From an uncultured Burkholderiales bacterium (lineage in GTDB: Bacteria > Pseudomonadota > Gammaproteobacteria > Burkholderiales > Burkholderiaceae_C): DNA of 8,433 nt. Below, piece after piece: positions 1 through 6,022 of this stretch. Each line of letters starts with the position of its first letter. Position 1 is the stretch's first letter. The DNA is taken from the NCBI GenBank assembly GCA_903856995.1, contig CAIODK010000291.1:1-8433 (forward strand), read 5' to 3'. The translations under genes were made by a program, and so were the position numbers. A model generated the notes under the pieces. The model was not told the origin of the DNA. It searched no databases and saw nothing but the letters and a program-made list of their open reading frames with translations.

Positions 1-1
1 C

Positions 2-847
2 ATCACCACCGAGGTGACCGTGAAACTCGTGCCCAAGCCTCAACTGGCTCGCTGCATCATGGCCAGCTTTGACGACATTCGCAAAGCAGGTGACGCCGTG
101 GCTGCCGTGATTGCCGCAGGCATCATCCCCGCCGGCCTAGAGATGATGGACGGCCCCATGACCGCCGCCGTGGAAGACTTTGTCCACGCCGACTACGACC
201 TGAGCGCCGCCGCCATCCTGCTGTGCGAGAGCGACGGCACGCCCGAAGAAGTGGAAGAAGAAATAGGCCGCATGAGCGACGTGCTGCGCCGCTGCGGTGC
301 AACGGCCATCACCGTCAGCCGAGACGAGGCGCAACGCATGAAGTTTTGGAGTGGCCGCAAAAACGCCTTCCCTGCCTCGGGTCGCATCAGCCCCGACTAC
401 ATGTGCTTGGACGGAACCATCCCGCGCAAGCGCTTGGCAGACATCCTGCTCGCCATTGCGGAGATGGAAAAAAAGTACCAGCTGCGCTGCCTCAATGTGT
501 TCCATGCGGGCGATGGCAACTTGCACCCGCTTATCCTGTTTGATGCCAACGACCCCGACCAAATGCACCGCTGCGAACTGTTTGGCGCTGAGATTTTGGA
601 AACCAGCGTCGCCATGGGCGGCACGATCACGGGCGAACACGGCGTAGGCATCGAGAAGGTGAACAGCATGTGTGTTCAGTTCAGCGCCGATGAAAACGAG
701 CAAATGTTTGGCGTCAAGCGCGCCTTTGACAGCAAGGGTTTACTGAACCCCGGCAAGGTCATCCCCACCCTGCACCGCTGCGCCGAATACGGCAAGATGC
801 TGGTGCGTGCGGGGCAGATCAAGCACCCGGATTTGCCGCGGTTCTAA
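2..847 (+). CDS. glcD: Glycolate oxidase subunit GlcD, C-terminal part (partial, 5' end outside window)
   Basis: FAD-linked subunit of glycolate oxidase (GlcDEF), which oxidises glycolate to glyoxylate. The frame is open to the left edge (it begins Ile-Thr-Thr-Glu-Val), so the GTG at 14 is an internal codon and not the start. 281 residues are visible, a little over half of the roughly 500 usual for GlcD. What is seen is the C-terminal FAD-linked oxidase domain: the substrate-side signature FHAGDGNLHPLI, then the conserved GEHGVG segment, and the end LLNPGKVIPT typical of the D-lactate/glycolate dehydrogenase family. The N-terminal FAD-binding (PCMH) domain lies outside. glcE and glcF, often next to it, are not downstream here: the next gene converges on it and overlaps its last 29 bp. 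D-lactate dehydrogenase is the main alternative, but the close fit of the LVPKPQLARCIMASF and GLEMMDGPMTAAVEDF stretches to remembered GlcD makes glycolate more likely. Confidence 0.9.
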   Translation: MTTEVTVKLVPKPQLARCIMASFDDIRKAGDAVAAVIAAGIIPAGLEMMDGPMTAAVEDFVHADYDLSAAAILLCESDGTPEEVEEEIGRMSDVLRRCGATAITVSRDEAQRMKFWSGRKNAFPASGRISPDYMCLDGTIPRKRLADILLAIAEMEKKYQLRCLNVFHAGDGNLHPLILFDANDPDQMHRCELFGAEILETSVAMGGTITGEHGVGIEKVNSMCVQFSADENEQMFGVKRAFDSKGLLNPGKVIPTLHRCAEYGKMLVRAGQIKHPDLPRF

Positions 848-1436
848 ACTTAGCTAACTTAGCCTGCAAATTGTTTTTCACGGCAGGCCATTCACTCGCA
901 ATGATGGAATAAACCACCGTATCCCGAATCGAGCCGTCCTTCAAAATTTGATGGCTTCGCAAGATGCCGTCTTGTTTTGCGCCAAGGCGTTCAATCGCTC
1001 GTCGTGATGCCTCGTTGTAAAAGTGCGTGCGGAACTCCACCGCATTCGCCTGTTGCGCCTCAAACCAATATTGCATCAGCAGGTATTTGGCTTCTGTGTT
1101 GATCGCTGTGCCCTGTGCCGATTGGGCGTACCAGGTATAGCCAATCAACCCGCGCTTGTGCGCTGGTTCTACGTTGTAGAAGCGGGTTGTACCAACGATA
1201 TTTTGTGTCTTTAGGTCTCTCACCGCAAACACCAAATTGCCTCCGGCAGATGCCTTGATCGCCGTATCGACATAGTGCGCCATCTCATCGGGTGAAGGTA
1301 CGCTGGCATACCAAAGCTGCCAAAGTTCACCATCAGTCACGGCTTCTTTCAGTGCATTTATATGCGAGTTGACCAGAGGTTCGAGTACGACAAAACTGCC
1401 CCTCAAAGACACGCCATTGTTCACTGCCATTTGCAT
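819..1436 (-). CDS. GNAT-family acetyltransferase (RimJ/RimL type)
   Basis: Predicted 205-residue acetyl-CoA-dependent N-acetyltransferase; substrate unknown. Seen: an N-terminal LRGSFVVLEPL strand (residues 11-21), FAVRDLKTQNIVGTTRF (70-86), the acetyl-CoA loop region around QSAQGTAINTEAK (105-117, a variant of Q/RxxGxG/A), VEFRTHFYNEASRRAIERLGA (133-153), and a C-terminal EGxLRSH-like and RDTVVYSIIASEWP segment (158-184). This pattern fits a widespread RimJ/RimL-like family of stand-alone acetyltransferases. The frame is open upstream to 1559, but that part overlaps higA out of frame, so I start at the first Met (1436); Met at 1430 is equally possible. Neither has a clear Shine-Dalgarno site. 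The gene begins 16 bp after the higA stop, so co-transcription is likely. Its last codons run 29 bp into the 3' end of glcD on the other strand. Whether it acts as a toxin is unproven; the family is usually found alone. Confidence 0.82.
   Translation of the reverse strand: MQMAVNNGVSLRGSFVVLEPLVNSHINALKEAVTDGELWQLWYASVPSPDEMAHYVDTAIKASAGGNLVFAVRDLKTQNIVGTTRFYNVEPAHKRGLIGYTWYAQSAQGTAINTEAKYLLMQYWFEAQQANAVEFRTHFYNEASRRAIERLGAKQDGILRSHQILKDGSIRDTVVYSIIASEWPAVKNNLQAKLAKFRTAANPGA
847..864. repeat. 9-bp tandem duplication
   Basis: AACTTAGCT at 847-855 is followed directly by AACTTAGCC at 856-864. It begins on the last base of the glcD stop and encodes the Ala-Lys-Leu-Ala-Lys-Phe stretch near the end of the GNAT protein on the minus strand. 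Confidence 0.6.
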
Positions 1437-1452
1437 TTTTTGAAAATAGTCA

Positions 1453-1752
1453 TCAAGCCGCCAATAAGGTGCAGCGTTGAATCTTTGCCAGCGCCTCGCC
1501 CATTGATTCACGCGCAATCGCCATGTCGTAGTTGGTTTGCCCACGCAACCACCAACCATCGCTCAAGCCAAAGTAACGACACAGGCGCAAGTCTGTGTCA
1601 GCGGTAATGGCACGTTTGCCCGCAACGATTTCACCAATGCGCTGGGCGGGTACGCCAATTTCTTTGGCCAGTCGATATTTGCTCAAGCCCAAAGGCTTGA
1701 GAAATTCTTTTTCCAGCATTTCGCCGGGGGTGACGGGTGCAACTTTTCTCAT
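1453..1752 (-). CDS. higA: HigA-family antitoxin, HTH DNA-binding protein
   Basis: 99-residue antitoxin and autorepressor of the HigBA type II toxin-antitoxin family. It opens with VTPGEMLEKEFLKPLGLSKY (7-26), the hallmark start of HigA/VapA-like proteins. An Xre-type helix-turn-helix follows (about 24-48, SKYRLAKEIGVPAQRIGEIVAGKRAIT), then the conserved TDLRLCRYFGLSDGWWLR (53-70). Length is normal for the family and the frame is intact. The ATG at 1752 is preceded by GAGGTG with 7-nt spacing, and that site overlaps the stop of the higB remnant, the usual toxin-antitoxin coupling. The partner toxin gene upstream is destroyed. The next gene downstream is the GNAT. It probably still binds DNA, perhaps its own promoter at 1829-1857; that is inference. 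Confidence 0.9.
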   Translation of the reverse strand: MRKVAPVTPGEMLEKEFLKPLGLSKYRLAKEIGVPAQRIGEIVAGKRAITADTDLRLCRYFGLSDGWWLRGQTNYDMAIARESMGEALAKIQRCTLLAA

Positions 1753-1759
1753 GTCATTT

Positions 1760-1765
1760 CACCTC
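1760..1765 (-). promoter_or_regulatory. Shine-Dalgarno site of higA
   Basis: GAGGTG on the minus strand, 7 nt before the higA ATG at 1752. It overlaps the TGA of the higB remnant (1764-1766), which is the spacing expected for translational coupling in an intact higBA operon. It fixes the higA start. Confidence 0.7.
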
Positions 1766-1843
1766 AGTGGTAGTCCACGATTTCCACATCTAATGCGCCT
1801 CAAGTCTGTCTCCAGGCGGCGCACGCAAATAGTAACGCCTCGC
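1764..1843 (-). pseudogene. higB: higB toxin remnant with internal deletion
   Basis: Two pieces of a HigB/RelE-like mRNA interferase in different frames. Reading down from 1843, one frame gives ARRYYLRAPPGDRLEA and then His and a TAG stop (1790-1792). From 1799 a second frame gives GALDVEIVDYH and the TGA at 1764-1766. In the HigB type I remember, the order is LRxPPGxRLEAL, then about 25-30 residues including GDRxGQYSIRINxQWRICF, then GDALDVEIVDYH and stop directly before higA. The middle and the first 40-odd residues are missing here, and the two pieces meet near 1796-1800. Position, order, orientation and the end DYH-stop overlapping the higA ribosome site all fit. No active toxin can be made. 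The junction is assigned by eye and the family comparison is from memory. Confidence 0.75.
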
Positions 1844-1857
1844 ATGATTAATTTCAA
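1829..1857 (-). promoter_or_regulatory. Putative sigma70 promoter for higA-GNAT
   Basis: On the minus strand TTGAAA (1857-1852) and TACTAT (1834-1829) are separated by exactly 17 bp, matching the -35 and -10 consensus in five and four of six bases. It lies 8 bp after the yggS stop. The -10 falls on the two Tyr codons of the higB remnant, so transcription would start inside the remnant and reach higA and the GNAT gene. Found by eye; no start-site evidence. Confidence 0.55.
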
Positions 1858-1865
1858 ATAGCTAA

Positions 1866-2582
1866 TCACGCAGCGTAAGTCCGTCCACCAAATATCGCCG
1901 TCCCCACCCGCACCATCGTGCTACCCGCGCTGACAGCGGCTTCTAGGTCACCGGTCATGCCCATCGACAGGGTGTCGAACTGGGGCAGGTTCAAGGCGGC
2001 TTTCACCTCATCAAACAAGGCGCGCGCTTTGGCGTGAACGGCCACTTGCGCGTCAAAACCATCGACGGGGTCGGGGATGGTCATCAGGCCGCGCAAGGCC
2101 AAGCGGGGCAGGCTTGCCACCGCTTGCGCCAGCGCCAGCACGTCGGCCGGTGCGACGCCTGATTTGGTATCACCCCCATCGATGTTGACTTGCAAACACA
2201 CGTTGAGCGGGGGCAAATGGGCGGGGCGTTGATCGCTTAAGCGCTGGGCGATTTTGAGGCGGTCTACGGTGTGCGCCCAATCGAAGTGCTCGGCGACAAG
2301 CTTGGTTTTATTGCTCTGAATGGGACCGATGCAGTGCCACACCAGCGCGTGAGCGTTGCCTTGCAAAGCGGTGATTTTGTCTACCCCTTCTTGGATGTAG
2401 TTCTCTCCAAAATCGTATTGACCAGACGCGGCCACTTGACGCACATCGTCGGCGCTGAACGTTTTGGAGACGGCCAGCAACCGCACGCTGTCGCTAGGGC
2501 GGCCACTGGCCGCGCAGGCTGCAGCAATGCGCGCTTGCACGGCCTGGAGTTTGTCGCTTAAGACATGGTCTGAGGTGTTCAT
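1866..2582 (-). CDS. yggS: Pyridoxal phosphate homeostasis protein YggS/PLPBP
   Basis: 238-residue PLP-binding protein of the YggS/PROSC family, which keeps free pyridoxal phosphate in balance and has no known catalytic activity. The fold is that of alanine racemase's N-terminal barrel. Seen: the PLP lysine in LLAVSKTF (Lys40), FGENYIQEG (58-66), WHCIGPIQSNKTK (82-94), QVNIDGGDTKSG (131-142), GLMTIP (165-170), the phosphate-binding SMGMTGDLEAAV (206-217) and VRVGTAIFG (224-232). Length is as usual. The ATG at 2582 has no strong ribosome site before it. It stands divergently from pilT with 29 bp between the start codons, the arrangement known from many proteobacteria where yggS is next to pilT. 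Confidence 0.95.
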   Translation of the reverse strand: MNTSDHVLSDKLQAVQARIAAACAASGRPSDSVRLLAVSKTFSADDVRQVAASGQYDFGENYIQEGVDKITALQGNAHALVWHCIGPIQSNKTKLVAEHFDWAHTVDRLKIAQRLSDQRPAHLPPLNVCLQVNIDGGDTKSGVAPADVLALAQAVASLPRLALRGLMTIPDPVDGFDAQVAVHAKARALFDEVKAALNLPQFDTLSMGMTGDLEAAVSAGSTMVRVGTAIFGGRTYAA

Positions 2583-2600
2583 CTTGGGTGTGACTTTAAC

Positions 2601-2606
2601 AAGGAG
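2601..2606 (+). promoter_or_regulatory. Shine-Dalgarno site of pilT
   Basis: AAGGAG, 5 nt before the ATG at 2612. It is a near-perfect site and decides the start. I see no convincing -10/-35 pair in the 29-bp spacer to yggS; the pilT promoter probably lies inside the start of yggS. Confidence 0.7.
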
Positions 2607-2611
2607 ACCGC

Positions 2612-3637
2612 ATGCCCACCACGGCGCTAACTTTGAATGAACTTCTCTCGCTCGCGTTGGCGCAGCAGGCCTCTGACCTGCACCTGTCAGCGGGACGGGT
2701 GCCGATGGCGCGCATCCAGGGTGTGATGGTGGCGCTGCACTCAGACGCAGCGCCCCACCCCGTGCTGGACCATGACACGCTGCGCGGGATGTTGGTCAAG
2801 CTCATGGACGAAGCCCAACACACGCAATTCATGCAAGGCCAAGAGGTGGACTTTGCGTTCGCCGTGCCTGAGCTCGGGCGTTTCCGTGCCAACGCCTTCA
2901 TGCACCAACAGGGCTGCGGCATCGTGATGCGTCACATCCCCTGCACCACGCCTGCGTTAGACGTATTGCACGCGCCGCAGGTGCTGACCGTGCTGCTTCA
3001 GCAGGTGGGCTTGTTGCTGGTGACGGGGCCCACCGGCTCAGGCAAATCCACCACCTTGGCTGCGTTGGTGCAGTACCTGAACACACACACCCAGCAACAC
3101 ATCGTGACCCTGGAAGACCCGATCGAGTTTGTGCACGCCAGCGACCGATGCCTGATTACCCAGCGCGAAATAGGGGCGCACAGCCACAGCTTTGCCAACG
3201 CGCTGCGCGCCGCCTTGCGTGAAGACCCCGATGTGATTTTGGTGGGCGAGCTGCGCGACCTAGAGACCATCCGTCTTGCGCTAACCGCCGCCGAGACTGG
3301 CCACTTGGTGCTGGCCAGTTTGCACACACGGAGCGCGGCTGCCACAGTGGATCGCATCGTCGATGTGTTCGATGCGCACGAGAAGGCCTTGGTACGCACC
3401 CAGCTCAGCGATGCCCTGATCGGTGTGGTGTCGCAAATGCTTCGCCCGACACCTTCTGGCGACGGCCGCATGGCAGTGTTTGAGACATTGGTGGCCACGC
3501 CCGCCATTCGCCACCTGATCCGTGAAGGTAAAACCGCACAAATTCAGAGTGCGCTGCAAACCGGCGCGGCCCACGGCATGCAGACGATGGCGCAAGCGCT
3601 CCAAGCCGCACGCGATAGCGGTCGGGTGGTTGCCTGA
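2612..3637 (+). CDS. pilT: Type IV pilus retraction ATPase PilT
   Basis: 341-residue hexameric ATPase of the secretion-ATPase superfamily, acting at the cytoplasmic base of type IV pili to drive retraction (twitching, DNA uptake). Seen in order: N-terminal ASDLHLSAG (20-28), RFRANAF (90-96), Walker A GPTGSGKST (139-147), Asp box TLEDPIEF (166-173), Walker B region DPDVILVGELRDLET (205-219, Glu213), His box with His231 and His238, and AIRHLIRE (298-305), the AIRNLIRE motif that marks PilT rather than PilU. Compared with remembered PilT (about 345 residues) it has a slightly longer N-terminus, and it stops soon after HGMQTMAQ, so the C-terminal tail is about 15-20 residues shorter. No pilU follows; the next gene is a dehydrogenase. 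All catalytic motifs are intact, so activity is likely. Confidence 0.9.
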   Translation: MPTTALTLNELLSLALAQQASDLHLSAGRVPMARIQGVMVALHSDAAPHPVLDHDTLRGMLVKLMDEAQHTQFMQGQEVDFAFAVPELGRFRANAFMHQQGCGIVMRHIPCTTPALDVLHAPQVLTVLLQQVGLLLVTGPTGSGKSTTLAALVQYLNTHTQQHIVTLEDPIEFVHASDRCLITQREIGAHSHSFANALRAALREDPDVILVGELRDLETIRLALTAAETGHLVLASLHTRSAAATVDRIVDVFDAHEKALVRTQLSDALIGVVSQMLRPTPSGDGRMAVFETLVATPAIRHLIREGKTAQIQSALQTGAAHGMQTMAQALQAARDSGRVVA

Positions 3638-3703
3638 GTGACACAAGGGTCATATCCGAGCCCCTATGATTCAGCGCAAACAACCCTCCCACTGAAACAC
3701 CCC

Positions 3704-4618
3704 ATGTCCAGCATCAACACCAAGCCCTACGAACCCACAGCCCCTGCCCACGTTGCCTTCATCGGCATGGGCGTGATGGGCTACCCCATGGCGGGCCACT
3801 TGGCCACCGCAGGCCATGCCGTGACCGTCTACAACCGCTCACCCGCCAAATCTGAAGCTTGGGTGAAAGAGTTTGGCCACAGCTTGGCCCCCAAGAGTGC
3901 CCCCACGCCTCGCGAAGCAGCCAAAGGCGCAAGCATTGTGTTTTGCTGCGTTGGCAACGACGAAGATTTACGCTCCGTGGTGTATGGCGCAGACGGTGTT
4001 TTGGCAGGCATGGAGCCGGGCACGGTGTTGGTTGACCACACCACCGCGTCGGCAGACGTGGCCCGTGAGATTTACACCGCGGCCAAGAACCTGGGCATCC
4101 ACTTCATCGACGCACCCGTATCGGGGGGGCAAGGTGGCGCTCAAAATGGCCTTCTGACCGTGATGTGCGGGGGCGACGCCCCTGTGTTCGAACGAGTCAA
4201 ACCGGTGGCCATGGCTTTCTCTCGTGCCTTCACCTTGATGGGCGAGCCTGGCGCGGGCCAGCTGACCAAGATGGTGAATCAAATCTGTATCGCTGGCATG
4301 GTGCAGGGCCTGAGCGAAGCGATTGCCTTTGGCGGCAAAGCCGGCCTTGATATGAACCTCGTCCTTGACGTGATCGGTAAAGGCGCAGCGCAGAGCTGGC
4401 AGCTCGACAACCGCGGCAAAACCATGGTGGCGGACAAGTTTGACTTTGGTTTTGCGGTGGATTGGATGCGAAAAGATTTGGGCCTCGTGTTTGACGAAGC
4501 CAAACGCAACGGCGCGGTTTTGCCCGTCACGCAGATGGTGGATCAGTTCTACGGCGACGTCCAAAAGATGGGCGGCAATCGCTGGGATACGTCTAGCTTG
4601 ATCAAGCGTTTGCGCTGA
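3704..4618 (+). CDS. NAD(P)-dependent beta-hydroxyacid dehydrogenase (3-hydroxyisobutyrate dehydrogenase family)
   Basis: 304-residue oxidoreductase of the family that holds 3-hydroxyisobutyrate dehydrogenase, tartronate semialdehyde reductase and glyoxylate/succinic semialdehyde reductase. Seen: Rossmann motif GMGVMG (21-26), Asn44-Arg45 after the second strand, which favours NADPH, the substrate motif DAPVSGG (136-142), catalytic Lys189 in GQLTKMVNQ with Asn192, and Lys257-Asp258 near the C-terminus. The substrate cannot be decided from sequence. The frame is open back to a GTG at 3638, but the domain starts at residue 17 from the ATG at 3704, so I prefer that start. It lacks a clear Shine-Dalgarno site. 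A TATGAT at 3665-3670 could be a -10, but no good -35 goes with it. The gene ends 16 bp before a terminator stem. Confidence 0.88.
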   Translation: MSSINTKPYEPTAPAHVAFIGMGVMGYPMAGHLATAGHAVTVYNRSPAKSEAWVKEFGHSLAPKSAPTPREAAKGASIVFCCVGNDEDLRSVVYGADGVLAGMEPGTVLVDHTTASADVAREIYTAAKNLGIHFIDAPVSGGQGGAQNGLLTVMCGGDAPVFERVKPVAMAFSRAFTLMGEPGAGQLTKMVNQICIAGMVQGLSEAIAFGGKAGLDMNLVLDVIGKGAAQSWQLDNRGKTMVADKFDFGFAVDWMRKDLGLVFDEAKRNGAVLPVTQMVDQFYGDVQKMGGNRWDTSSLIKRLR

Positions 4619-4634
4619 ACATCAGGCACCCAAA

Positions 4635-4669
4635 AAAAATCCCTGCAACTGAAACTTGCAGGGATTTTT
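4635..4669. terminator. Bidirectional intrinsic terminator
   Basis: A perfect 14-bp inverted repeat (4635-4648 with 4656-4669) around a 7-nt loop. The GC core CCCTGC is flanked by A-runs on one side and T-runs on the other. It therefore works on both strands, between the convergent dehydrogenase gene (stop at 4618) and dolP (stop at 4688). Confidence 0.9.
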
Positions 4670-4687
4670 GGTTTGGCTTGCCGTGAT

Positions 4688-5386
4688 TTATTTGATCGGC
4701 GTGGCCACCGGTTGTTGCGGCGTATTGAGCGGCACATTTGACTTGCCGCCTGAGCGCGAGGCGTCATCCGAACGCTTGGGTTGCATAGAGTTCAACTCCT
4801 CTTCGGTGATGTACTCAAACACACGCACCACGCGCTTCACGCCACTCACACCACGCACCACGTCGGTGGCGCGCTTGGCTTCACGTTGTGTCACGCGGCC
4901 CATGAGGTAAATCGTGCCGCGCTCGCCCACCACTTTGAAGACGTTGGCAAACACATCTTCGCTGTCCACCATGGCGGCTTTGACCTTGGCCACCAACAAC
5001 ACGTCACTTGAACGATCGCCAAAACTGGACGCTGAGCCAATCGCCAACTCGTTCACCACGGCGCGCACGTTTTGCACGCGGCCAATCAATGTTTCGATCT
5101 GCGAGCGAACGGCGTCATTGGACACCTCGCCCGTGATCAACACTTGACGGTTGTAACTGGTGAAGTTGACGTGCTCTTTGTTGCCAAAGTTTTCACGAAT
5201 AGCGCTCGCGCTTCGCTGCTCAATGCTCTCGTCTTCGACTTGAATACCTGTGGTGCGGCGATCGCTGGCCACCATTGCGCCACCAATCACGCCACCAAAC
5301 AGCAAAGGCGCTGCGCATGAGGCTAGCCCCAAACACATGACCAGGGTGGACAACAAAGATGCGGTGGATTTGTTCAGCAGTTTCAT
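4688..5386 (-). CDS. dolP: BON-domain outer-membrane lipoprotein (DolP/YraP-like)
   Basis: 232-residue lipoprotein. A signal peptide of 23 residues ends in the lipobox LASC (Cys24); position +2 is Ala, so no inner-membrane retention signal is present and the outer membrane is expected. Two BON domains follow, about 48-117 (VNFTSYNRQVLITGEV, VVNELAIG) and 125-196 (VFKVVGERGTIYLMGRV, VVRVFEYI). A Ser/Pro/Lys/Gln-rich tail of about 35 residues looks disordered and makes the protein longer than the 191 residues of E. coli DolP. DolP supports outer-membrane integrity and the cell-division envelope machinery. The ATG overlaps the stop of the SIS gene (ATGA), and AAGG at the end of that gene serves as ribosome site, so the two are translationally coupled. 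Orthology to DolP rests on two BON domains, lipobox and gene order. Confidence 0.88.
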   Translation of the reverse strand: MKLLNKSTASLLSTLVMCLGLASCAAPLLFGGVIGGAMVASDRRTTGIQVEDESIEQRSASAIRENFGNKEHVNFTSYNRQVLITGEVSNDAVRSQIETLIGRVQNVRAVVNELAIGSASSFGDRSSDVLLVAKVKAAMVDSEDVFANVFKVVGERGTIYLMGRVTQREAKRATDVVRGVSGVKRVVRVFEYITEEELNSMQPKRSDDASRSGGKSNVPLNTPQQPVATPIK

Positions 5387-5982
5387 TCTTTACCTTCTTG
5401 GTCACCTAGCAGTTGTGTATCAACGCCATCGCAGATGCAATGGATGACGAGCAAATGCACTTCTTGAATTCGCGCTGTGCGGTCATGTGGCACACAGATG
5501 TGCACGTCCGTTTCACGTAGCACTTGGTTCATCTTGCCGCCGCCTTTGCCGGTGAGGGCCACCACGGTCATGTCACGCTCGTGGGCCGCTTCAATCGCAG
5601 CCAACACGTTGGGGGAGCTGCCACTGGTCGTGATCGCCAAGAGCACGTCGCCGGATTGACCTAGGGCGCGCACTTGTTTAGAGAAGATTTGGTCGTAGCT
5701 GTAATCATTGGCAATCGCCGTGATGATGGAGCTATCGGTGGTGAGTGCAAATGCGCCCAACTCTGGACGCTCGCGTTCAAAGCGGCCTACAAACTCGGCC
5801 GCAAAGTGTTGCGCGTCTGCGGCGGAACCGCCGTTGCCGCACGCCAGTACTTTGCCACCGCTGGTGACGCTGGCCAGCATGGCTGACACAGCTGCGGCAA
5901 TGGGTTTAGACAAGACTTGCGCGGCCTGATATTTGAGGTCGGCGGAGTCGATGAAGTGTTGTTCGATTCGTTGCTCTAGCAT
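5383..5982 (-). CDS. SIS-domain protein, phosphoheptose isomerase (GmhA) / DiaA family
   Basis: 199-residue sugar isomerase (SIS) fold protein. Seen: ACGNGGSAADAQHFAAEFVGRF (47-68), TTDSSIITAIAND (81-93), GDVLLAITTSGSSPN (111-125), VALTGKGGG (141-149), RTARIQEVHLLVIHCICD (168-185). GmhA converts sedoheptulose 7-phosphate to the first precursor of LPS heptose; DiaA binds DnaA and helps initiation of replication. Glu63, Gln173 and His181 line up with the GmhA catalytic residues Glu65, Gln172 and His180, while the overall wording (AIAND, KQVRALG, IEAAHERDMTVVALTG) resembles DiaA, as does the place between yraN and dolP. Either role is possible. A TTG at 6036 would extend it by 18 residues into yraN; I prefer the ATG at 5982, where family similarity begins (LEQRIEQHF). 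Last codon overlaps the dolP start. Confidence 0.85.
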   Translation of the reverse strand: MLEQRIEQHFIDSADLKYQAAQVLSKPIAAAVSAMLASVTSGGKVLACGNGGSAADAQHFAAEFVGRFERERPELGAFALTTDSSIITAIANDYSYDQIFSKQVRALGQSGDVLLAITTSGSSPNVLAAIEAAHERDMTVVALTGKGGGKMNQVLRETDVHICVPHDRTARIQEVHLLVIHCICDGVDTQLLGDQEGKE

Positions 5983-6022
5983 GAGGTAATGATACCTTTT
6001 GTGTCTGTCGTTTTGTTGTCGC

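Noticed and set aside
137..703. 188-codon minus-strand frame across glcD
   Set aside because: Antisense shadow of a well-supported gene; His/Ala/Val-rich composition with no domain.
862..888. GCCTGC/GCAGGC hairpin after glcD
   Set aside because: The loop is 15 nt, no T-run follows on either strand, and it lies inside the GNAT coding region.
1437..1559. Upstream extension of the GNAT protein to 246 residues
   Set aside because: It overlaps higA out of frame, and the added residues do not resemble the GNAT domain; the fold starts at about the Met at 1436 or 1430.
1759..1845. Small ORF MRGVTICVRRLETDLRR on the minus strand from the ATG at 1845
   Set aside because: Out of frame with both higB-like pieces and without a ribosome site; best explained as a chance frame in the remnant.
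2998..3507. 169-codon minus-strand frame across pilT
   Set aside because: Antisense shadow; Ser/Arg-rich composition typical of reversed GC-rich coding sequence.
3638..3670. Promoter built from GTGACA (3638-3643) and TATGAT (3665-3670)
   Set aside because: The spacing is 21 bp, too long for a normal sigma70 promoter.
3638..3703. GTG start of the dehydrogenase at 3638
   Set aside because: It adds 22 residues before the Rossmann fold with no ribosome site; the ATG at 3704 fits the family better.
3968..4564. 198-codon minus-strand frame across the dehydrogenase
   Set aside because: Antisense shadow; His-rich and without recognisable motifs.
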